DNA of 64,000 nt. Origin: Penicillium oxalicum (lineage: Eukaryota > Ascomycota > Eurotiomycetes > Eurotiales > Aspergillaceae). This document shows positions 49,801-61,108 of the stretch, one piece after another (positions within the stretch are counted from its first letter, which is position 1; each line of letters opens with the position of its first letter). Made by a program: the position numbers and the translations under genes. Location of the stretch: the NCBI RefSeq assembly GCF_001723175.1, contig NC_064651.1, positions 4,340,001 through 4,404,000 on the forward strand, given 5' to 3'. The notes beneath the pieces were generated by a model, which saw only the letters and a program-made list of their open reading frames with translations, did not search any database and had not been told where the DNA came from.

Positions 49801-50287
49801 TTTGGATATTGTGGTGGGCCGCGTTGTGTCTGGTCGCGCCGGGGTTCCCGGCGCTCTGCAGAATGCTGTGGGCCCCTGCCTTAATCGCGTTCCGGTCAGG
49901 GTCCAGGTGGATACCGAGAAACCAAGGGCCGAGCAGCTGGCGAGGCTTCAAGGGCAGCAAGCCGAAAGCTTGGCACATGAAACTGTTGGCTTCCGCGACA
50001 TCATGGCGCATTGCTCCGACTGGGCTCGTGACGCCAAAGATTTTGGATGCTGGATTCAATATCAGAATGTTGACGAGGAGCCCGAGCTGGACATCCCGCA
50101 CGCAGTGGGCAGACTGGGGAGCAAAGAGATGTGGGACATTCCCGTTGCAGCGGACTTCTTGGAAGTCTTTGCGATTCCCACTGCTGACAACACACTAACT
50201 GTCCGTGTCATTGGTGGCCCTGGCTACGAGATCGATGTCAAGAATATGTTGCTCGAGAAAGTGTGTTCTGAGCTGGGGTTGATGTAA
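37855..50287 (+). CDS. Three-module nonribosomal peptide synthetase, 4125 aa
   Basis: There are two exons, 37855-42951 and 43007-50287, with a phase-0 intron (GAG|GTAAGT...GGACAG). Domains by rough residue are C* 1-235; A1 240-765 (FTSGSTGTPKG, NAYGPAE); T1 about 790-855 (LGGDSIT); E 870-1300 (HHVIMDLVSW, EGHGRE, FNYRGSF); C1 1340-1745 (SHALMDA); a second C* 1760-2015; A2 2020-2525 (FSSGSTGKPKG); T2 with Ser near 2578 (VGGDSLG); C2 2660-3060 (HHAVYDG); A3 3075-3600 (FTSGSTGVPKG); T3 (LGGDSIS); terminal C 3725-4125 (SHAVYDA). All A-domain lysines and carrier serines are present, so it looks active. Expected product: a three-residue peptide with a D residue first, released by the terminal C domain, perhaps cyclised. 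There is no thioesterase or reductase. The residues lining the A pockets are given under findings. Product unknown. Confidence 0.93.
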
Positions 50288-50877
50288 TCAGAAGAGTGAG
50301 CGGAGGAATGAGCCGGTGAGCCACAGGCAGACAAGACCGGGGTCTGAATTCCTGCAATGAAGTCTGTATTTTAGTCTTTTTTTTTAGTTTATAGTTTATG
50401 AGTACATGTTAAAACCTTTCTAGTCTGCTATATAGTAGTTGCAACTTTCTATCTTGGACTGCGAGCCAGAGCTGGACGGATTTGAGGATGGCCCTGTATC
50501 ACGTGCTCCAAACAGCAACTCGCGAGTCGCGTGGGTTCGATCTGCGATCGCAGTCACGTGCACCGTGCGCACTTGATCTCGACCTGTTTGCAACAATTCG
50601 AAATACGGGAGGTAGAAGGCCCTCTGCATGAATAATAGCATTTCTAACAAAGAAAAAAAAAATACTCTCGATTTCACATAAGACGCTCTGCGGCTCTACG
50701 TAGCAGTCGCGGGATGGTAGCGATTGTGGGCTAATCTTTGGTCTTTCATCTTGTTCTACTGCACCATGCCAACACTTTTTTGGTCTCTCTCTCTGTGTCT
50801 ATCTCTGCCTCTGTCTCCCTTTGCGCCTCACCTCTCCTTGTAGTGACAGAGGCACTCGCTCTGCCTGGCTCGCCACC
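50288..50877. other. Spacer and promoter of the chromodomain gene
   Basis: 590 bp between tandem plus-strand genes. It contains a CT-rich leader (CTCTCTCTCTGTGTCT type) at about 50785-50820 just before the next start. No gene supported. Confidence 0.45.
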
Positions 50878-53800
50878 ATGGATGGAGACTTAGAAATGAA
50901 GGACGCCGGGGATCTCTCGGATGTGGATTCCCTGGCATCGACAGCCCCAAGTGAAACCAAATCAGAGTACGAGGTGGAAGAAGTTCTGGCAGAGCGCATG
51001 GGTGTTGACGGCGAAAAAGAGTATTTGCTGAAATGGGAAGGGTATTCCATTCAACGAGCCTCATGGGAACCACCTGAGTGTTTTCTTTCCATGCAAGAAG
51101 TGCTGAAAGCCTACCAGGCCAAGTGCCGGAGAATCAAGGCTGGGGCCGAATCTCCCTTCGATATCGCCGCCTGGGAGAAAGCAATGGACGATCATGAGCG
51201 AGAGACTGAGCGACGCAAAGAGGCTCGCCGGCAGAAACGAGCAGCACGCGCGAAAGCGGCTCAAAAGAGCCGAAGCTCACAGTCCAAGTCACAAGCTCAC
51301 GCTAGCGCCGAGTCGCGCGACTCCTCCCCCGATGTACCTTTGCGCGAAGTATCTCGTGAATCTTCTCCGGATGTGCCGTTGATCAAACTACCCGCGTCCG
51401 TCCACAAATCTCGTCCACGAGCAGGTTCAGACGCCTCGACCCTTTTTGTGCCTGCGGGCCCTGGTGGCGCAGTAATTCAATCCCAGATTTCTGAGAGCCA
51501 ACAGCCTTCCCAGTTGACTACAGCCCCTGCTCTGTCCAAGTCGGCGGACACCACCGCTTCGTCACCAGCAGTCCATGTCACGTCAAAGTCTAGCAACCCT
51601 TCACTAGGATCGCAAGGTGCCACCAAGCCTGACAATACCCTCCTGTCTCGCCCATCTTCGGGCACTGGAAATCTTGTGCAAGAGACTACCGATCATCATA
51701 AACGGCCTGACAGCCCAGAGTTCCGCACGAACACGGCAGTCACGACCGTGCAAGCGTCTTCCTCAATTCGGAAAGCGACTTCAGTGTCCGCCAAATCAAC
51801 TCCCACGGAGCCCGCGTTAGGTCCCCTCTACGCAGCTTTTGCCTCGAATAAGTCGGGCTCTCGTGGGCCGGATATCAGTCAAGTGAATCTGAAGAAACCG
51901 TCTGAATTTCCCGCTCGCACAGCTGCGGGGGTGCCCGTGCCTTTTGCTAAAATGACTACTTCGAATTTGTCTCGACGAGGTTCCCAAGGCGTCACGAAGG
52001 CTTCGCCTACCGTCCCACCACTGGCTCGCTCGTCCTCCTTGCAAACCCCTGAAACTTCCTCTAATACTACCAAACAGCCTCCAGGGCCTTCCAACTCCGG
52101 GGCCAGGCCGTTCCGGGGGGATACGTACAAGCCTAGCGAATCCCGGCGAAGCCCATCCCAACGGTCTACTTACCGCAGAAAGTCACCTGAGTCCCGTCCG
52201 AGGTCTTCCCCATCAAGTCCTCGTTTGCGATCTCGCTCCCCAGTCCCGCGTTCGCGATCTCCCACGCGTCGTCAAAGATCGCCAATGACTCGTCGTCACT
52301 CTCCAGAATCGAGGCGGGTCTATGATAGCTTCCGGCCATCTACTAATGGCTGTCCATTCGTCACCGTGACCCGTCCCAAAGGTTCTTCCCCAGTCAGGTC
52401 TCTGTCAACACCCTCTTCACTATCCGTCCTTCCTTCTTCGCAAAATGAGTCGGGCCCTGAGCGGGAAAGCCCAACCTCGGAGAGCGCCGCGCAAACGCAT
52501 ACATCCGCGCCCGACTCTTCGAGGGATCAGCAGCCTGACATGTCAGTCAAAGCCCAGATCGGCCGAATGCCTGTAGGCAAGCCTGGCCTGGGTGCGCGGT
52601 TTTTCCATTCAACGTATTTCGCCAACCCGGGTGAGATTCTGGCTCACATTTACTTTGGTCCAGAGAGGCATTTCATAGGGCCTGTTCGGCTTTGCGGCCT
52701 CACGTCAGAAGAAAGGGCCGAGTTGCTAGTGGCAAAGGATGCAAGGGGTCGAAGCAAGAAGCTTGAAATGTGGTTTAGGGATCTCTGCACACGCGATCAA
52801 TATGAGACTCTCTGTAAGGTGGAGAGCGATGCTGGAGGTTCCAACAGAGTCATACGTACCTGCTGGATGGAAGGATTTACCGATAGTAATCCTGAAATTT
52901 TTCACATGTCCGAACTTCTTCTTCACGAAAAAGTGGTGGGCATATATTATCCGCCAGGTCTGAATGGGTATGCATGGATTGCATATTCACCGAAGTTGCC
53001 AGATTTTAAGCAACTTGACCGAGGATATCCTGAAATCGATCCTGGGGTCCCTATTCATCTGGCGGTGCGGACACCATTGCCACCCATTGAGGCCTTGAAA
53101 AGTGTTCCTCTGAGGGAGACGAAACAGCCAGCTCTACAACCGCCTCTGGAGAAGACTATCGTCCCATACAACAAATCGAGTTCAGCAGTGGTCGGGCTGG
53201 GCCCCTCATCTACTGCTATTGCCCAGCGTACTGTGACAGAAAGCAATATCAGCAAAAAAAGGGAGCATTCTCACAATCAAACTTCGCTTCATTCTCCTTT
53301 GCAGAGTCCCATGGAAGCCTCTACTATGAGTCGCCCACTCGACGGGCAGCTGGCGGCACAATGTCAAATTATAGAGCCCATTGCGCCTACGCGCTCTGTG
53401 AATGTCTCTGCAGATCCCCGTCTCAAACGATTATCATCACTGTCCGTGCGGACACAGCACCTACCGGTGGAGGCACCATCGGCGCATTCTGCAGGCGCCG
53501 GGGCCACGATAGGGCAAGGCGAGAACCAAAATGCCGGAGACGTTCAGATGGGAATCACTACCCACTCCACGGTAATGACCAAGCCTGGTATTTCCCCCAC
53601 GCTCCTGGCAATGGTTCATCCAGCGGCCTCTGCGCCACAGTCATCAGATTCGAAAGCCATACTGAGCGCTTACTTTGAGCGGGATCTTAAGATAAGCTTC
53701 AAAGAGCTATCTCGGGTCAACGAAAAACACGATGGGTCACCGGCGGACATATTCTATTTGCATATGCCGAAAAATGAAGTGGATAAAAAAGATCATCTGC

Positions 53801-55037
53801 TTCTCAAGGGATTGCTCGAGATGAACGGCTCTATGGTATGGGGTGATTGGGCGAAATTCGTCAAAAACACCAAATGTGGCGTGGTTCTAGTACGTATTCC
53901 CGACAAGGGGGGGGGGGGGGGGGGTGGGGGGGAGGCACCATGAAAACGACCTATTCACGTCCACTAACCGTGCGAAGTTTCATGAATCTTTTGGCAAATT
54001 TCATACGCTCAGGCCTCACATCCGGAATGTTCAGTCGATCCCATCCATCGCTTTTTGGTCTTACCGCATGTCGAGGCCGCTTGACCATCCCGATCAACGA
54101 TCTCGTCCGCCAGGCACCTTCTTCCAGCGTATTTTCATTCGAGGCGGTGTGTACCTGCTTACAGAAGATATCCTGGATGACTTAAAGAGCGCGATCGTGG
54201 TCTTCAAGGCGTTTCAACACTTCCAGAGAAAAGACCCTGGATTATGGAAGGTTGCGTGTTGGCCAAATTTGATGGAAAGCCTCGAGCAGATGACCGACGA
54301 CCCTCATCGGTCGCCAGACGAATTGAGACTGTAAGAGATTGATCTCTTTTGCGTGCTGAAACACCATCTTTCCTTGTTCGAACTGACCGTTTATTTCTAG
54401 TTTGGAGATCCTCGAGTATGTTATCAAGACATCCTGCACTGTCGACGAGCAATTCTTCCGAGCCGACAGTCTCGATCCCAAGAACCTCAACGGCGCCTCG
54501 AACAATATTCTTTCTCTACCGGTCGTCGGATATGGAGATCCTTTGCGCCGAGCGTCATCGGATTCGCCCCGTGATCTCTCTCCCGCCCAACGCAAAGCAG
54601 ACCATCTCGCTGAATACTTTGCTGGCTGGGCCCTTGAAAATGCCGCACGTTTCCGCAAGGCCTACGTGATCACCAACTGTAAGAGCGAAGCTCTCATCAA
54701 GCGGTGGGGCTGCTGGGGCCACATCAACGTTTTTAGCGTCGAGTCCTTCCTGGAAAAATACAAGGTGCCCAATGTGGACGATGAGGTGGAACGGCTCCGG
54801 AATCAGATGATCAAGTCCAGCAAATCCGGTAGGTCGTCGCACTTGACCATGGCCACTGGTCGATCCTCGGGGGACATGTCTTCACCCAGTCACACGCCTC
54901 AGACACCGCACACAGCCGGTATCCTGACCCCACGAGAGTCACGACCGGACGCTTCAACTAGCACACACACAAATTCAGGCGTGTGGAGACCACCACCACC
55001 ACAGAACGGTCAGGGCCACAGTACTCCATACCGTTGA
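50878..55037 (+). CDS. Chromodomain protein with Ser/Arg-rich middle, 1333 aa
   Basis: There are three exons, 50878-53889, 53978-54330 and 54401-55037. Introns are CTA|GTACGT...GCGAAG (phase 0, CACTAAC branch) and CT|GTAAGA...TTCTAG (phase 2). The start sits in a near-ideal context (GCCACCATGG). A chromodomain covers residues about 31-85: SEYEVEEVL, EYLLKWEGYSIQRASWEPPE. Arg/Lys-rich helix follows, then 400 disordered residues with SR/SP repeats. A conserved-looking globular part begins near residue 560 (GARFFHSTYFANPGEILAHI) and continues in exon 2 and 3 (FHESFGKFHTLRPHI, FRKAYVITNCKSEALIKRWG). Chromodomains bind methylated histone tails, so a heterochromatin role is likely. CDP-2- or Chp1-like identity is possible but not shown. 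Intron 1 contains an 18-G run. Confidence 0.83.
53907..53932 (+). repeat. Poly-G tract (18 G, T, 7 G) inside intron 1 of the chromodomain gene
   Basis: Directly visible run of 18 G, one T and 7 G, about 17 nt after the GTACGT donor. It can form a G-quadruplex in DNA or RNA. If the intron is retained, the frame reads through glycines and stops at 53941-53943. Confidence 0.9.
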
Positions 55038-55877
55038 GGACTTCCTTTGCGTTTCTTGTCACTTGAAGCAACAACCCTTTGAATCGTGAATTTCCCGCGT
55101 GTGAACGATCTCCAAATACTTATCATCAATTGTGTCAGCCGGACCTAGAGTCCCTTGAATCACTAATCAGAATCCTGGCACAACGGTCCTGAGACGGTTG
55201 TGACACTTTTATTCACGATTTCTTATTCCCACCACTCTTACCTCTGTGTCCAAAGAGCTGCATCAGCTCGAGTTTCATAAATCACTCACATGCAACCTTG
55301 GGAAAGTGGCGTGTACAACTATATTTAATCAATTTAATATCAGATAGATGATATTTACGGATATTCAAAAAGCTGTCACCCTGCAATTGACTTCCAGTGA
55401 CAACCTTTTTCTACATAATAGCCCACGCAAGTGGACAGACTCGGTCTACATGAGGTGGCTGATTCGTCCTCATCCCCCCTGATTTATCCATGCTTCCTTG
55501 CCTATTCCTCAACCTTACGATCAAGTTGACTTCCATATCAAGAACAATTTTGAGTTGACAAAATATCCCATTTTTACGATCTCAGTGGCCAAATAGCTCA
55601 CTTTGGGTACAATCTACATCCCTTGGCGCACTTGGAAGGGCATCGGGAACCCTCAAAATCGGCTTGTCTCTCAGTGATTGAATCACCGATCTATTCCAGC
55701 CCTCCGGTAGGTACCGAGGATTTTACGACTCGTCTCACGCGTTCAGATAAGTTTCAACAAGGGCCTGGGATTGTAAAGCTCATGCTGCCGAGAATTTCCA
55801 TTTACTTGATCCGTGATGCTCGTGAGGTGGTATCAATGTGATCTTCGTTACCCTTGACGTAAACAAAAGCCTAAAAG
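55038..55877. other. Spacer between convergent genes
   Basis: 840 bp between the 3' ends of the chromodomain gene and ClpX. AT-rich. Only short arbitrary frames. Confidence 0.45.
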
Positions 55878-57823
55878 TTATCCTATTGCCCGCTTCCGAT
55901 ATTCCTGAAAGTTGGCAGCGTGGTGGTCGTCGTCGCCTCCTGTTGAACCCTTGACCTTTTTCTCTTTCTTCTTCACACGGCTCGTTTTTTCTTCCCACTC
56001 GCTTTCCTCGGCCGAAATCATAGCGTGGAACCTGCCACCTTGTCCGCGAGCCAGATAGACTGGTTGCTCTTTGCGGTCAGCCACTGCCTCGGTCACGAGA
56101 ACGAATTTGACGCTGGAGCCGGGCGCCTCAAACATCGCATCGCTTAGGATGGTTTCCATCTCCGTTCGAAGCGCACGCGCCCCGGTGCCCATTTTGAAGG
56201 CGTTGGCCGCGATTCTATGCAGCGCTGGCGTTGTGAATCGCAGCTCGATACCCGATAAAGAAAAGAGGGTTGTATATTGCGCTATGAGAGAGTTCCGAGG
56301 CTCCGTAAGAATTCGTAGTAGTAGAGGTTGGGTCAGTGTCGAAAGGGCCGCGTTGACAGGGATCCTACCAATGAGCTCTGGGATGAATCCGTAGCTCTGT
56401 AGGTCTGCGGGCGTAAGGAGGTCAAGAGGGTTGAAATATGTGGGCTCACTACCAGGTGCATTTGATGAGGCGGAGGTGTAAAAGGGCAGGTGTCTTTTGT
56501 ACAATGCCTCTTCCTCGGACCCCGGGAGAATGGGTTGAGGCTCATCGGGTGTTGCGCTCGATGTCCCCGGAAGTCCAGTGGATAGTGATGACCCGCGCAC
56601 TGGCTGACCAAATCCTATGGACCCCCGTGAGATTCGATCCATCACTACCTTGTGAAGTCCGACGAACGCGCCAGAAAATATGAAGAGGATATTGTCAGTT
56701 CGCACATTATAGACCTCGCCCTTGGCCGCGGGAGTGGGGTTATGCGGCTGGAACGGCGTCGTGCCCAGCGGGCTATTTGATGGATAAGAGTTGGGAGGGC
56801 TGCTTGAACGTGGGTTTTTCTCCGGCTTTGCCTGGACCTGTACAGTTGTGCCCTCGATGATTTTGAGGAGAGCCTGCTGGACGCCCTCTCCGCCCACATC
56901 TTTGCCATGGCTTACTTTGGTTGCCGCAATTTTGTCTACCTCATCGAGCACAATGATGCCTCTCTCGGCTTGTTCCACATCATAGTTTGCTGCGGCCAGG
57001 AGTCGGTGCACGCACGTTTCGGCATCCTCGCCAATGTATCCCGCCTGTGTGAATGGAGTACAGTCTGAGATGCTGAAAGGCACGGATAGCACGCGGGCGA
57101 GTGTCTTCGCCATGAGTGTCTTGCCTACTCCCGAGGGTCCCAGAAGGAGAATATTAGACTTGTCCAGTTGTAGTGGAGAGGTGTCGACCAGGGTGGCCTC
57201 TTCCACCAAGCTGCTGGGGCGTGCTTTCTGGCTGTTGGCGAGACCGACAGTCCGTTGCTGGCCAGGAAACTCATCTTTCACGCTCGCAAATTAATCAGTC
57301 TCATCCTCTCCGTCCCAAAAGCTCTCTTCTGTTATCAAACAGGAGAATGTCGGCGTTGTGACGTACCTTCCAAGGGATGGCCCTCCAGTGCCTCTCTCCG
57401 TTGCCGTTTGGCCAGTAGCTCTTCCGCCTCCAATTCTCGGCGCTGAATCTCCTGTACTCTCTGATAGTGGTTGAAAACCGCTACACTGAGAATCTTCTTC
57501 GCGCGATCTTGACCGACAACATATTGGTCTAGATACTGCTTGAGCACTTTCGGAGTGATGCGCGGGACGCCAAAGGCTGGCGTAGATCCCAGAGGACCCG
57601 TAGTCGGCAGCCCGGTCTCATAGCTGCCCGTAAAAGGCTGTGTGGTGAAATCGGAACGATGAAATTGAGATAAGGTTGGGAAGGTGGAGGAGGTGCTGGA
57701 GAGCGTGCGTGAATAATGTATGGACGCTGGGCTCAGCCGACATCGGCCATGACGAACCGGTCGGACAGCCTCATGACGCGCCCAAGATACGAGGAACTGA
57801 CGCTGAAGAGGCCGTCGCTGCAT
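55878..57823 (-). CDS. Mitochondrial ClpX-type AAA+ unfoldase, 617 aa
   Basis: There are two exons, 57823-57367 and 57274-55878. The intron is phase 1 (G|GTACGT...GTGAAAG, ACTGATTAAT branch). The N-terminus is Arg-rich without acids ([17 protein letters not shown]), like a mitochondrial presequence. [20 protein letters not shown] begins the ClpX core. Then come GPSGVGKT (Walker A), [18 protein letters not shown] (Walker B), [11 protein letters not shown] and GTGARALR (sensor 2). The bacterial-type N-terminal zinc domain is absent, as in mitochondrial Mcx1/ClpX. A Pro/Ser/Asn-rich insert of about 45 residues (near residues 285-330) and another before FIPELIGR interrupt the ATPase core, as is common in fungal homologs. 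Function: ATP-driven protein unfolding in the matrix, with or without ClpP. Confidence 0.9.
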
Positions 57824-59050
57824 GGCGCAGAAACAGCGCCAGCTGAGGAGGAACCGAGTGAAGGAGAGAGAGAGAGATGTGATGAGGAGAAGGTGCGGAG
57901 GGGATGAATCAGATACGGAGCTTTCCCCGCAGCGCGAGAGACGGCAAAATGGGGGTGGATCCGCCCGGCGCCATTTGATCATTTCCATGTCAGACATTCT
58001 CGTGAGAGTTCCTCCATATCGATATAGATGGGAGCTCTTAGCTCATCGAACTGAGACTCTGCCCCGCCAGTGAGAGGGGAGTCCTCATACAACTGTGAGT
58101 AGATAAAGCATTCATTGAGGATCAGGGGGGGATAAACAAGAGTGACCGCCGTGACTCCACAAAATCGGTCAAAGACAGGAGAGTCACTATTTGGTGGCAA
58201 TTTTCAAGTTTTCAAAGTAGGCTCCTCTAGGCACAGTGTCATGAAACACATCGCTCTACAATGTTCAGTGGGTGACCGACTGGGGAAACGCGTTGAGCTA
58301 TCGCCATCGATCAGCCGAAGCAGTCATGCTGAACCACTAGATGGAAGCACGAGTGGGGGGGGTCAAGGAGAGATTGGTCAATGAGGTGGTGTGATCTTGG
58401 ATAGCAGTTCCTTGGCAATTCACCCAAAGGGATGAACTCTTTTCTGACTACAGTCCAGTAGACTCCGCGATCCACTCAGAAACTCAGAAATCTGGATGGA
58501 AGGGCCAGATCCTGGTATCAGTGGCCCTAATGCAGAGCGAGTGGGGGATGGCAACCCGATCTTGGACCATCCAGTTCACTCTCGAGTCGGGACACAAAGA
58601 AATCATGTCTCCATCTTCTCATCTTCATCTCAGCTTTTGCTCTGTCCCGGATAGGGGTAAGAAACACTTTTGATGATTGGTTAGTCAGATAGTGGCTGGT
58701 CTAGACAACCACTGGGTTGTGCTGAACCTACCCTTTCCAGACCGTAAGCATACTTTAACGCTGGCCTAGGTCAACGCCGTTCATGAGAATCTGGTGGACA
58801 CTGAGCACACTAGCCCAGATTCATCAGCCGCGACCCTCCCCTCCCCGTCGCGCTGTCTCGCCCATGTCTGAAAGACCGACGCGAGACTGACTTGACACTG
58901 ATTAGGAATGGGCTGGTTTCCTGGAGGCAACCGAGGAAGATTACGGGAGTCATACGGATGGGCACGATATAAAAAGACAGGGCGTGGTCGCCAGTGACTA
59001 GGAAGCAACCTTATACCAAATCTCACACCATCGCGGACAAGCAATCGACC
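57824..59050. other. Divergent region between ClpX and the FAD oxidase
   Basis: 1.2 kb with no supported gene. It should contain both promoters. An ATATAAAAAG TATA-like box at about 58969-58978 lies about 75 bp before the start of the oxidase gene. Confidence 0.5.
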
Positions 59051-60894
59051 ATGATCGGCTTCCTTTTACTCCCCCTGCTGGTCAGTTCAGTCACTGGGTC
59101 CCCGCACCAAACCAAATGTCGTTGTCGACCCAGTGACAACTGCTGGCCAACCTCCAAGGAATGGGCCGGACTGAATCAGACCCTTCATGGAAACTTGGCT
59201 GCAGTCCGACCCGCCGCTTCAGTATGTCACTCGCCGGACTATGACGCGCAAGCATGTCAAATGGTCAAGACTTCGTGGTCCAACTCCGCCTGGCGCTCCT
59301 CCCAGCCCGGTGCCACGCAGTGGGAGAACTGGGAAGCATGGCCGGAGCGAGACCAGTCGTGTTATATCGAGTCTGCGCAGGATACGGTCTGTCAGCAAGG
59401 CCGAATTTCGCTATACTCTGCCAACGTGCAAACTGCCGCTGATGTCCAGCATGCGGTCCGTTTCGCCGGTCGCCACAACCTTCGTTTGGTCATTAAAAAC
59501 ACCGGGCACGACTTTCTCGGACGCTCGTCGGCGCCCGAATCGCTCCAAATTCTGACGCACAGCATGAAAGAAATCGAGGTATTGGACAACTTCATCCCCA
59601 GAGGCGGAAGAAGAGGCGAAGGGCCAGCCATGACGATCGGTGCTGGCGTGCAGCTCCCGGAAATGTACGTTGCGGCTGCAAAATACCATCGGACCGTGAT
59701 GGCTGGATCAGCCCATACGGTCGGTGGAGCCGGGGGTTACATTCAGGGCGGTGGTCATTCTCCGTTTGGGCAGTGGAAGGGCCTTGCATCGGATAATGCA
59801 TTGGAATTTGAGGTTGTTGTGGCCGACGTAAGTTTCCCTGATTCATACAATCGACGTTGAGGCCTTCTTCCAGTTCCGTTTGACCTGACAGTTCTGGGAC
59901 AGGGATCCCTGGTCACTGCAAATGCGTACCAGAACCAGGACCTTTTCTGGGCCTTGAGAGGAGGTGGTGGTGGAACTTTTGGCGTTGTCACTCGCGTCAC
60001 CGTACGAACATTCGATGATGCCCCGGTTGTCGCGTACAACTTCAACATGACCACTGCAGGTGGTGATCCCGCTTCTGGGATGTCTTCGCTGAATGGCATT
60101 CTGCCCTCCCTGCTCTCAACGATGGTGGCGGCTCCGGTTATTACTTTGGCTTTCCGAATTTACCTGTGAGCGCATCTGCGAGCGTGTCCACCATCTTTGC
60201 GCTCATGTTCTTCCCTGAGAAGACTAGTGTTGCTGAGATCGACGCCCTGTATCAACCACTGGCTGCCAGGTTACAGCAGATGGGTGGTGTCCAGGTTGTG
60301 AACCAGTCAATTGCATTTCCCACAATCAGTTCGGCTCTCTTCAACTTGCTTATCGGTGGAACGGCTGATAGCACAGGCCGCACATCGATGCTCACATCTC
60401 GGCTCTATTCCAAAAGCCTCATGATGACGCGAGAGGGCCCTCGACGGTTAGCGAACGCCTTCAGGAGCATCCGGTGGGATGCTGGCTCTGAGTTCATCGG
60501 CCACGTTGTTGCTGGTGGTGCCGTTGCTGCGAACGGGGAGAAGATTGACAGTGCCGTCAATCCCGCGTGGCGCAGGACTATTTCGCATATGCTGTTCGCA
60601 AGGTCGTGGAAACCTGCCGAGACCACGCCAGCCCAGCAAATGGCCATCATCAAGAACGTGACCGAAGTGGAAATCCCCATCCTCCGCTCCGTGGAAGGCG
60701 AAAATCACATGGGCGCCTACTTGAACGAGGCCAACGCATACGAACCCGGCTTCCAGGCCGCATTCTGGGGCTCCAATTATCCTCGGCTGTATCGCATCAA
60801 GCAAAAGTGGGATCCCAAGGGACTTTTCATTGCTCGCAAGGGAGTCGGTAGTGAAGATTGGGATGATGCCGGCTTGTGTCGCGTGGGTCGCTAA
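59051..60894 (+). pseudogene. Secreted berberine-bridge-type FAD oxidase, broken by a one-base frameshift
   Basis: Exon 1 is 59051-59827. Intron GTAAGT...GGACAG ends at 59902 (phase 0). Exon 2 starts at 59903. A signal peptide (MIGFLLLPLLVSSVTG) leads into a PP-loop FAD domain: LRLVIKNTGHDFLGRSS (the His expected to bind FAD covalently), AGSAHTVGGAGGYIQGGGHS, then FWALRGGGGGTFGVVTRV. The cysteine that makes a second FAD bond in bicovalent members is absent (HSPFGQWKGL). The frame then shifts near 60071-60076. Before it the reading is GGDPAS; one base further on it becomes FWDVFAEWHSALPALNDGGG, and the C-terminal half is intact to the stop at 60894 with the usual YPRLYRIKQKWDPKGLF end. One missing base would explain this. 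Either a recent pseudogene or a sequence error. Confidence 0.78.
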
Positions 60895-61108
60895 AAGACC
60901 AAAGTATACAGGGAATGCGCAAGGTGGGGGAGGAGAGCAAATCTTGAATTAGCAGATCATTAATTAAAATCCACCAGTGGAGCACTATTTACCATGCATG
61001 ATTCCACAACCTGACACACACACAGAGATAGAATCAGAGGGGGGGGGGCATGAGCTTGTCCATCATTGTACCAGAGGAGAAGAATGACAATTGCTTCGCC
61101 CAGCCCGA

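Noticed and set aside
50500..50560. GGGTTCGATC string resembling a tRNA T-arm
   Set aside because: No acceptor stem, D-arm or anticodon arm could be paired around it.
53890..53943. Glycine-rich end of the chromodomain frame as the real C-terminus
   Set aside because: A good donor, a branch site and acceptor flank the poly-G run, and the next exons continue a conserved-looking protein in frame.
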